Assembly: GCA_003049485.1 (NCBI GenBank) | Contig: PYST01000561.1 | Coordinates: 1 to 16,701, forward strand | Length of the DNA: 16,701 nt | DNA from: Ophioceras dolichostomum | Lineage: Eukaryota; Ascomycota; Sordariomycetes; Magnaporthales; Ophioceraceae | Direction of reading: 5' to 3' | Shown: positions 9,642-16,701 of the stretch, piece by piece | Layout: the number at the start of each line of letters is the position of its first letter | How positions within the stretch are numbered: position 1 is the stretch's first letter | Position numbers and translations under genes: made by a program | The notes under the pieces: model-generated | What the model was told of the DNA's origin: nothing | What the model saw: only the letters and a program-made list of their open reading frames with translations | The model's database searches: none

Positions 9642-12177
9642 TCAAACCGGAACATGTGTGAAGAGATGGCTGACGCTCTCGCCGTTGTGAGTTCGTCGGA
9701 TTGCCTGGTAGATTGTGAACATAAGTCCATCAGCAACGTCCAACAGCTCACCGGCGACCAAGCACTCACCTCAGCAATTGTGGCCGACACATCGATGACC
9801 CGAAGCTTAGGGCAGAGATGCTCCTTGTTTCCAAGGGGGACGGTCTGATTTGCTTGATCGCATGTCAGCTTGCTGAAGCCATTCGGATCGCAGAAGTACT
9901 TGGAGAGTGGTCTTGGGATCAATGACGCACATTTGTCACCACAATCTTGGACAGACATGAGGTGTTCAGTGTCTCGATCGCGTTCCCACTTAGGACTAGT
10001 TCGTGCTCAAAGGTTAGTCGAGCTGTTCTGGTCTTCATGAAAAGCTTCACGTGAAGGCATGCCAGACGTTGTGAAGCTTGACGACATCGGCCGTTCAGGC
10101 ATCTGGGGAGGGTGGCTCAGGGTCCATTTTCGTGCCGTGATGCCCAGTGTCGGAACAGTCGCAACTGGAGATAGAGGGTGGATGCTTACTGCCATCTGAA
10201 GAGGTGTATTCAAGGTTAGAAGACTGGTTAAACCAAGACAGTAAAGCAGACGGTTGGCATGGCTGTGAGGGGGAAACTGACGAGTCACTATGGCCACAAC
10301 CTCCGCTGCACCGTGGTCTGCAACGGTTTGAGCAGCCTTGCTGAGCGTCCCACATGTGTCCGCCATGTCATCCACCTGTTTCCATTAGCATCGGATCGTA
10401 TGGAGAACGTTCGAGCTATCCCCTGGATATCCAAACGGGAGCTTACCAGGATGGCGACCTTGTCCTTCACGTCACCGACCAAGACCATACGGCCGACAAC
10501 GTTTGGACGGGGGCGTTCCCTTAGCACTCGTCAGCATTGCTTGTCAGATAGGTAGCTGGAGGTTTCGCCAGAGCCGTGACAATCGATACAACGTGACGTA
10601 CTTGTGGATGAGTGCGAAGCCTAGGTCGAGTCTGTCGGCGATCGACGTGGCACGCTTCGCCCCGCCGGCATCAGGGGAAACAATCACGCACTTCTCCACC
10701 GGAAGATTCTCCCTGATCCAACGCAATACCGAAGGCTCCTGCCTTCGAGTTAGCCGGCCCGTTTAGGAAACCGAGCATGCCGGGACATGAGCACTTACAG
10801 CGTAGAGATTATCCACCGGGATGTTGAAAAAGCCCTGGATCTGGGAGGCGTGCTGCGGTTGAGAGTTAGCGGGCACCGGCTCTTTAAGTCTCGGCACAAC
10901 CCGATCAAACAGGCAAAGAGGCGAACAGAACTTACCAGATCCATGGTGATGACATGATTGCACCCCGCCGTTTGCTTCAATCATACTTAGCATCCAAAGA
11001 ACAGATCAAAAACCTTTGACATCAGAGGTACCGCCAGCCGGGAATTCGAAATAAAAACTCACGATCATGTTCCTAGTGGTATATACAGAAGAATGAGCAA
11101 GTGGTTTGAACGAGTAGTCAAAATGGCATTAGGGTGAGAGGACTTACGCGATCAACTTGGCAGAGATTGGGGCTGTGATGGCGAGGTTAGAGTTGTGTCT
11201 GTAAACAGCTACGCGGCAATTTCTGAGCAATTTCTGACGGGAAACTCACCTCTAGACCGGTCTTTTTTATCCTGTCTCGCTGTTTACGGGTTAAGCATTC
11301 GAGCTCCCCTTACGCGAGCTAGATCGTTGGAGATTACTGACCATAGGCTTCAAGAGGTTAGCACAATCCACAGTCCATCTTCAGCCTCGACTCTTGGCCA
11401 ACAGTGTGACCAAGCGAACACAAAGCGAGGACGAGAAGCCACCTCGGAGAGCCGGGGTGTGGAAGCTGCGGCAACCAAACAGGAATTACTTACGAAAGTT
11501 GGGGAGAACGCTGCCCACGGGTCGTAGTATGAATTAGTATACAAGTCAACAACAAGCAAATTCTACGCGAAGGCATACATACCAGGTGATTCTGCGGGCG
11601 GATGCCGTCCGACAGGCTGCAACAACAGGTCAGAAGCGTGCGGGTAAGGAGCAAACCAGCAAGCATATGAGCAAGATTGTCAAGAGGGAGGTCGCACCAT
11701 GTGTCATGATGAGCAACTCCATCAACCCTGCACAGCACAGGCGTTAGCAGCAAGTCTAGAACGAGCCTGCGATTGTAAAGGGAAGCTTGCCGTCGTTGAT
11801 GTCGCCAGGCATGGTCGACTGGATGATGAAGACATCCTCGTCTCGAACCGATTCGCCCACAGTGACGCTCGTCTCCTGGTTCGAGTAGTTCAGACTCATA
11901 GTCTTCGCAATCTCGATGCCAAGTCTGGAGTATTGGAAATTAGAACACCCCTTCAACACCTGTCTGTGTCTAACATCGGGGCCGAGTAAGAGGACACCAA
12001 TGGAGTTGCGTGCACTCACCGGTCCGCGACGAGACGCCCCAGCTGCATGCTGTCCAGGCACAACGAAGGGTTAGCATGGATGTTGGGTCAGCGAGGCTAC
12101 GAGGCCTGCATGGATGGCAAGCTGGCGTACTGGGAGTTGCCGCTGAGCAGCTTGATGGAGTTTGACTGAGAGGACAT
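9642..12177 (-). CDS. PRS: Ribose-phosphate pyrophosphokinase (PRPP synthetase), 19 exons, 322 aa
   Basis: It makes PRPP from ribose 5-phosphate and ATP for nucleotide, His and Trp synthesis, in the cytosol. My exons in transcription order: 12177-12131, 12049-12020, 11924-11791, 11727-11698, 11616-11583, 11510-11494, 11347-11342, 11279-11250, 11172-11148, 11072-11063, 10974-10936, 10852-10799, 10738-10602, 10519-10447, 10375-10282, 10195-10190, 9995-9931, 9844-9770, 9704-9642. They total 969 nt and keep frame; the length matches the family (about 320 aa). Motifs: NQETSVTVGESVRDEDVF; RQDKKDRSRAP with Arg101 at the ATP site; MDL-HASQIQGFF with His135; SPDAGGAKR; IHKERPRP; the ribose-phosphate loop VDDMADTCGT (223-232); and THGILSG. 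The start MSSQSNSIKLLSGNS fits fungal orthologues. Oddities: four microexons, one GC-AG intron, and NVVGRM where NEV-x-RM is usual. Exact boundaries of the smallest exons rest on frame, splice sites and homology. Confidence 0.93.
10190..10195 (-). other. PRS: 6-nt microexon (exon 16) of the PRPP synthetase gene
   Basis: On the minus strand the hexamer ATGGCA lies between a cttcag acceptor, with a CTAAC branch-like site about 20 nt upstream, and a GTAAGC donor. Upstream exon 15 ends ACT C and exon 17 starts TC CTA AGT GGG. With the hexamer the reading is T-H-G-I-L-S-G, the expected family motif. Without it the frame is kept but His-Gly are lost. Confidence 0.85.
11063..11072 (-). other. PRS: 10-nt microexon (exon 10) of the PRPP synthetase gene
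   Basis: GAACATGATC on the minus strand follows an actag acceptor and precedes a GTGAGT donor. It completes the split Ala codon and adds Asn-Met-Ile, giving KLIANMI joined to QTAGCNHV. Its upstream intron has only weak branch-like sites. Confidence 0.8.
11342..11347 (-). other. PRS: 6-nt microexon (exon 7) of the PRPP synthetase gene
   Basis: CCTATG on the minus strand lies between the acceptor gctaacctcttgaag, with its branch site 11 nt before the AG, and the donor GTCAGT. It joins TTT C upstream to CG AGA CAG downstream and so reads F-P-Y-A-R-Q, the conserved NFPYARQD motif beside the ATP site. Confidence 0.85.
11494..11510 (-). other. PRS: 17-nt microexon (exon 6) of the PRPP synthetase gene
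   Basis: On the minus strand this exon runs from after gggcag to before GTAAGT and encodes the end of a Cys codon, Val-Leu-Pro-Asn-Phe and one base of Pro. It supplies the first half of the conserved (A/C)V(I/L)PNFPYARQD segment. Confidence 0.87.
11728..11790 (-). other. PRS: GC-AG intron (intron 3) of the PRPP synthetase gene
   Basis: This 63-nt intron begins GCAAGC rather than GT and ends GTGCAG, with a GCTAAC branch-like site. Removing it joins INDG to LMELLIM, the expected sequence. No GT donor nearby gives a usable frame. Confidence 0.8.
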
Positions 12178-12368
12178 TGTGTAAGACGACTGAGCAGCGA
12201 CAGGACGAGAAAAGGACCGAATAGACAAAGTTCCAATCAGTAGCGGCTTTGCCCAAGGTTGTATACATGAAAGGGAGAGGAATAAAAAAAACAGGAAAGC
12301 TATACGGGAAAGGTCGGCAAGAACTATCTCGTCGCAAAGCTTCACTCCGGTAGTGCACCGAAAATTTT

Positions 12369-12385
12369 AGTGGGGCCTACCCACT
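12369..12385. promoter_or_regulatory. Inverted repeat in the divergent promoter
   Basis: Six-base arms agtggg and cccact flank a 5-nt centre. It lies 192 bp upstream of the PRPP synthetase ATG. It could be a protein-binding palindrome; the factor is unknown. Confidence 0.35.
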
Positions 12386-12451
12386 ATCGCAGGTGCAGAA
12401 AGTTTGCCCCGCGATCGTTGGGCAACCCAGTCTCGGTTTGCCACGGCACGG

Positions 12452-12457
12452 CACGTG
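12452..12457. promoter_or_regulatory. CACGTG E-box
   Basis: This is a perfect bHLH-type palindrome, 275 bp upstream of the PRPP synthetase ATG and about 580 bp upstream of the zinc-finger ATG. Cbf1/Pho4-class factors bind such sites in fungi. A single hexamer has a modest chance expectation, so this is tentative. Confidence 0.35.
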
Positions 12458-13035
12458 ATAGTGATGGAGACCGCTCAATCTTCTCACCGCGTTTCAAGCT
12501 GATGGTGACAAAGTGGCACAGACCCACCGCAAAAGGACCCACTTCGTTCTCAAAACAGCAAGGAACGCTTCACCGACTCAGAAATTCTCTCCAGACAAAT
12601 TTGGCCGGCAGAAAACTTCCTCTAGCTTGCACTCCTCATCCCACCAAGCCTCGACGAGTCGAGTCCGCCTGTTCTCGCTATTTCGTCAGATAACCCTGAC
12701 GGAGCTCTCAGACGTGTCAATCGGCGTCTCCTTTGGAAGGACTGCCGATTTGCTCTCCGGTTCGGCCGCGCCCTGGTGGTGATTTTTTCTATTGTTGTGC
12801 TTCTCACCACCAGCGCGTTTCGCTCTGGCCGGTCGCTTGAGTCTCACCGTTGTTGGGACGTGGCGGTCACAGCATCAACCCAGTCCGCTTATCGGCCTGC
12901 TACAGCCATATCCGCCGCCATACCGCCCCCCCTTTTCCCGGTTCGCTCGTCTGCGAATTGCAAGCCAACCGCACCCGTCAATGCAAAGCCTTTGTCTTCG
13001 AGGTTTTCCTCGAGGAGATTCATTTCTCAGCCAAC

Positions 13036-15660
13036 ATGGGCCGGAGACCCAATGCCTTGATTCTTCAGTTCTTCGAGCGGGGGCCAAAGCTCACCGACAA
13101 CAGCAACAGGTATCCCCACACCTGTAAGGCATGCGGCGAGAATTTCCCCAAAGGCCGGATCGACAGCTTGACGAACCACCTCACCAAGAGATGCCCCGCT
13201 ATTTCTGAGGGTGACCGTGTTCGCGCCTGCCTCACTATCCACGGCTTCACCAAGGTCGCCGAGCAGAACCCCAAGACGCTCCTGCTCCATGATGCCTCTA
13301 GCAGCACAGGTGCTGTCGGTGGTCGAGGTGTATACGCCGCCAATAAGGCAGCTGCGGGGGGCGCACCAAGCGCCAGTGATCCCGTGCAGCAGAATCGAGA
13401 CTGGACTGCTCTGGAAACCTTGGCCGAGGTGTCCCGGCATTTTGATGACCTGAGCGAGAAGCACGACGATCGAGGAATCCCCATTCCCAATGCCAGTGCC
13501 GCTCCTCCGACCGCCGCCGTCTCTCTTAACGCTACTGAAATTGCCCCAGCGGCAGACAAGGATGCGGCACGCGACACCCAGATGCAGGATGCCCCTCCAG
13601 AACGGGAGCCCATGCCCTCGGCTCCCGCCGCGGCGGAGGGGGATGCACCAAAGGATGATGCCGGCGCCGAGCAGCGAATTCACGCTCTTCTCCCCACGGT
13701 CCTTAGCGTTGCAGCGGCTGCCACCGCGAGACTCAACCCCTGTCTCCTCGATCCACGGCTCCGCGAAGAGATTGCGCTCGCGATCCTCCCAACGTCATCT
13801 GGCGTTGCCCCGGCTTCGACCGATTCGCATTCTGGAGACGAACAACATCCTGTCGCTCCTGTGGCTCCCATGACGTCGTCTCCTACCCAGCAGCCGTCCT
13901 GGGGTAATGACGAAGCTGCCGCTGCCGCCGCCGCATCTACGGCTTCTACTGCTTCTGCCAATGCTAAGGCTACTGCTGTCGCTGCTGCCGCCGCCGCCGC
14001 CGCCGTCGCCGTCGCCGCTGCAGCGGCTGCAGCTGCAGCAGGTCCGGCCGCATCAACCCACGATCATCTACAGGCATGGACTGGGGTGACCCCAATGGAC
14101 GTTGCTTCGTCCCCGGCCCATGGCCAGAGCCCGAAACCGCCTCTGCTAAGCCCCCCAATGCTTCAGAGAGGCGGGTATCGCTTGTCTAGCCCGACCAGTG
14201 GCAAGGCGCGTCACTCGCGATCCCGATTTGATGCGCATCGGCGGAAGGAAGTCCAGGAGGTTCGCAAGATCGGAGCCTGCATCCGCTGCCGGATCCTTCG
14301 CAAGACCTGCTCCAAGGGCCACCCTTGTGACGCGTGTCGCAAAGTACTTTCCCCAAGAGTATGGAAAACGGGGTGCGTGCGAACTAAGTTCTCAGAGCAG
14401 CTGGACCTCTATTCCGCAGGAGTACAGATTGTGCTAGCGCAACATCGGATCAACGCCCTCAAGTCTGCCGTGAAGTTCACTAGCCAGGGCGCAGTGCTGC
14501 AGGTGTCAATCTTCCCGGAGAGCAATTTCCACATTGTGCTCGAAGCGTACCAAAGCAACGCCAAGCCAGCAACCGCCGATCCAGACGATACAGAAGATGA
14601 GGCCGCCGCTGTCGCTGCCACCCTCTCGAAGGACGGTGCGGAGGGGGCGCCAGTTCCCGAGGATCCTGCCATTGCGAGCAGCCGGGCGGCATGGGCCAAG
14701 CAGGACCTCATGATGATCGACTACGAAACAGAAGACGTGCCGAACAAGGTAGAGTTGTACATGCGGCAGGTGACGCATGAATTTGTCGAGCGAGAGAAGT
14801 CCCGCTTTGCCAGGGTCACCATGGACATGGCCATTCGGCTAGGCCACGAAACGAGCGATGAGCTGCTGAAGAAGGCCATCGAGCTCTGGGGCCTGGTGGA
14901 GATCCTCGACCGCGAGCGTCAGTGGAATATCTTGGTGTCGTACCGCGCTCCCGGCGCCGGGATCAGGGGGTTGCCGGGCATTAGAGACCTGGCCCCTGTT
15001 GACGGGCGTCCACCGCCTCGGTGGCTTAAGGAGTCCACCGACCAAGACACCGTTACCAGCGTCTGCCTTCAACTGACCGCCGCGGCTGAGCGCAAGGCGG
15101 CGGCCACCAGCAAGGCTCTGCTGACAGGGATGCAACGCGTCCTGCAGGACAGCAAGACCAAGATCGACCGGAACATGTTCTTCACGACGCTGATCCTGCT
15201 CAACTGCGTCGAGAAGACTACATGGGCGTTCAAGGCGTGGGAGCAGGCAAGCCTCCAGCCCATGTGGCCCCTCGAGAAGCCGCCCGGCAACTTCACCCAG
15301 CAGGGCTACGTCCTCGCCGACCTCCTCAAGATGCTTCTGGGCATCCGCAAGGCTCTGCCCCGAACCTACTGCCGTGAGTCTGATGGCATGCTTGCCACGT
15401 CCGAAGACGATCCCATTCTGCAGGAGTATTTCCAGAACCTGGAACTTAAATGTGAGTTTCCTTCAGTCACCTTCCTTGTTAGCTCACATTTTCCTCTTGC
15501 ATTATACCCATCTGTTTCTCCCTGCTAACCAGTCGCCTCGGGCCCTTCTACAGATGCCGAAGTCCAGGCAAAGCAGGAGCGGCCTCTCTTTTCGCCCACC
15601 GATTCCCGCTCCCTCGAGCTGCTGTTCTGCTCCACGATGTTGCTCCCCAGCGCTGAATAG
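13036..15660 (+). CDS. Putative transcription factor with BED-type finger and Zn2Cys6 cluster (2 exons, 840 aa)
   Basis: Exons are 13036-15451 and 15554-15660. The intron (15452-15553) has a GTGAGT donor, a CTAAC site and a CTACAG acceptor, and its removal gives LELK-YAEVQAK and a TAG stop. The ATG at 13036 has a good context (aacATGG) and is followed at once by the conserved-looking PNALILQFFERGPKLTDNSN. A BED-like finger uses Cys30, Cys33, His48 and Cys53 (C-x2-C-x14-H-x4-C). Residues about 200-400 are Ala/Pro-rich and low in complexity, with a polyalanine tract near 293-336. A Zn2Cys6-like cluster follows: Cys415, 418, 425, 431, 434 and 447, in a basic context. The C-terminal half (about 450-840) looks folded but I do not recognise it. 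BED and Zn2Cys6 domains are DNA-binding, so a nuclear regulator is likely; targets are unknown. An upstream start at 12850 would add 62 residues and is less likely. Confidence 0.85.
13912..14043 (+). repeat. Coding GCN (polyalanine) tract
   Basis: A run rich in gct/gcc/gca codons encodes Ala-rich sequence inside the zinc-finger protein, broken by a few Ser, Thr and Val residues. The core (about 13981-14042) contains near-perfect gcc repeats and is prone to length change. Confidence 0.85.
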
Positions 15661-16046
15661 ATGCGTCGAAATTCTATCTTTTCTTTCGCCCCATCTCTAC
15701 CGCTCTTTAGAGCAACGTGATCGAGAAACAGAGACGGCTATTGTCAACACCCCCTTCACCACGACCTGCCATGATATTAATACGACGGAACGATACTACC
15801 TCCAACACATTCACCTTGTCTGCGATTGTGTTGTCTCGGCGTTACTCAACTCTGGAAGTCCCATACCAACATGGTGACTCGGTAGCCATCTTTATATTCC
15901 GCGCCCCACCTCACAGTCTTGTTTTTTATTCTCTTTTCCCTTTCCGAGGTTGGCATTTTGTTCGCGTTCGCTTCTCCCTCTTCGTTGGCGGCTCACCTTG
16001 CTTTAGGTTATCTATTTTTCTGTTTGCAGGACCGGCTCACTTTATC

Positions 16047-16084
16047 GGATGGAATGATGGGATGGATGGATGAATGGATGGATA
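16047..16084 (+). repeat. Imperfect GATG/GGAT microsatellite
   Basis: About nine degenerate copies of the 4-nt unit occur in a row, in non-coding DNA. Confidence 0.8.
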
Positions 16085-16670
16085 AGGCGGCTGGGATGTC
16101 GGAAACAAAAACATGCGATTACCAACTTCTAGACCACAATACCCACACGGCCCTCTTTGATTTCTCCTTTTTATTTCAGCTCTTCTGGCCAGTCTCCTTC
16201 CTCTTCCTTCTTTCCCCCCATTCTGACTCGACTTTATCATTTTGTCACTTGCACTCTTTTTCTATCATCCCTATTTCGTATTTTTATCTTTACTTTTTCT
16301 TAGGGTTGACCGGAGTTGGCGTGGATGGTAATGGGTATATGCAATGCAAAGGACGTGCTTCCCAAAATATCGGGAAGTACATGAAATGCCACCGCACAAG
16401 AAATACAATTGAAGATATTCGAGCATTGAGGACCACGACAATATTTCGCCAAGAGTTTCCATTAGCAATTGGAGAGTATTGATGCCGATGGTTGCGAACA
16501 AAGCCACACACTGATCCAGCGGACGAGTTCGCGTTTCGCTCTAAAAGAATCCAAAAATGCAGAAAGGAAAAAAAAAAAAAAAGAGTAATCGAGATAACCC
16601 TATCTTCTCCCCTTGCCTAAGGCACCTAGGTAGTTAGGTAGGTACAGATGTACAACTGCTCAAGGGGCCG

Positions 16671-16701
16671 CTCCTCCTCCCCCTCCCCCTCCCCCTCCCC
16701 C
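16671..16701. repeat. C-rich tract with CCCCCT units, cut by the window end
   Basis: After ctcctcctcc the sequence repeats blocks of five C separated by T to the last base. The minus strand therefore has four or more runs of G, enough for a G-quadruplex. It is not the fungal telomere repeat (CCCTAA). Confidence 0.8.

Larger units (their letters stand above)
12178..13035. promoter_or_regulatory. Divergent promoter region between PRPP synthetase and the zinc-finger gene
   Basis: The two genes point away from each other, so this 858-bp stretch should hold both promoters and 5' UTRs. Visible elements are a CACGTG E-box (12452-12457) and an inverted repeat agtggg/cccact (12369-12374 and 12380-12385), which also matches the SYGGRG pattern of the carbon repressor CreA. 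The zinc-finger reading frame stays open upstream to 12850, but nothing there resembles a conserved domain. No separate gene is supported. Confidence 0.55.
15661..16701. other. Non-coding flank downstream of the zinc-finger gene
   Basis: No supported gene lies here. Open frames on both strands are pyrimidine-rich low-complexity translations without domains. The first few hundred bases should be the 3' UTR of the zinc-finger gene. The rest holds a GATG microsatellite (16047-16084), a 15-base A run (16568-16582), a taggta-rich patch (16624-16645) and a C5T tract at the end. Confidence 0.65.

Noticed and set aside
9996..10281. One long PRPP synthetase intron joining ACT C directly to TC CTA AGT
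   Set aside because: It is in frame but deletes the conserved His-Gly, whereas the 6-nt exon at 10190-10195 restores them with good splice sites.
12850..13035. N-terminal extension of the zinc-finger protein to an upstream ATG
   Set aside because: The extra 62 residues show no domain. The ATG at 13036 has a better context and begins a conserved-looking segment.
15919..16482. 187-codon open frame downstream of the zinc-finger gene
   Set aside because: It translates pyrimidine-rich and microsatellite sequence into a Phe/Leu/Ser-rich product with no domain.
16568..16582. A run of 15 A as a possible retroposon tail
   Set aside because: There is no retroposon body or target-site duplication around it; ordinary A-tract.
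16671..16701. Telomere
   Set aside because: The unit is CCCCCT, not CCCTAA.

Overview
The window looks like nuclear DNA from a filamentous ascomycete (Pezizomycotina, most likely a sordariomycete). Genes are interrupted by short introns of about 60-195 nt with GT..AG ends and CTAAC/CTGAC-type branch sites. Coding sequence is GC-rich, promoters and 3' flanks are pyrimidine-rich, and there are no operons or bacterial signals. The assignment rests on gene structure and protein families, not on a database search.

Layout. 1-1884: non-coding, upstream of gene 1. 1885-5137 (+): a GH92 alpha-mannosidase in four exons (969 aa), with a membrane segment at each end. 5138-5877: shared 3' flank of two convergent genes. 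5878-8923 (-): a nuclear RNA-binding protein of the RBM26/RBM27 (fission yeast Rmn1) type in four exons (894 aa). 8924-9641: spacer. 9642-12177 (-): ribose-phosphate pyrophosphokinase (PRPP synthetase), which I reconstruct as 19 exons (322 aa). 12178-13035: promoter region shared by divergent genes. 13036-15660 (+): a transcription-factor-like protein with a BED-type finger and a Zn2Cys6 cluster, in two exons (840 aa). 15661-16701: non-coding flank with simple repeats.

The four genes do not form a pathway. The PRPP synthetase supplies PRPP for nucleotide, His and Trp synthesis. The RBM26/27-like protein belongs to nuclear RNA surveillance, the GH92 enzyme trims mannose from glycans or mannans, and the zinc protein is probably a regulator. 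I see no secondary-metabolite cluster, defence system or mobile element.

The most unusual thing here is the PRPP synthetase gene. Its frame and conserved motifs are restored only if it contains two 6-nt microexons, one 10-nt and one 17-nt microexon, plus one GC-AG intron. Each tiny exon sits between AG and GT dinucleotides and supplies the residues expected for the family. The second point of interest is the GH92 enzyme, where the usual catalytic-acid Glu position appears to be Gln, as in a bacterial relative that cleaves mannosyl-phosphate bonds.
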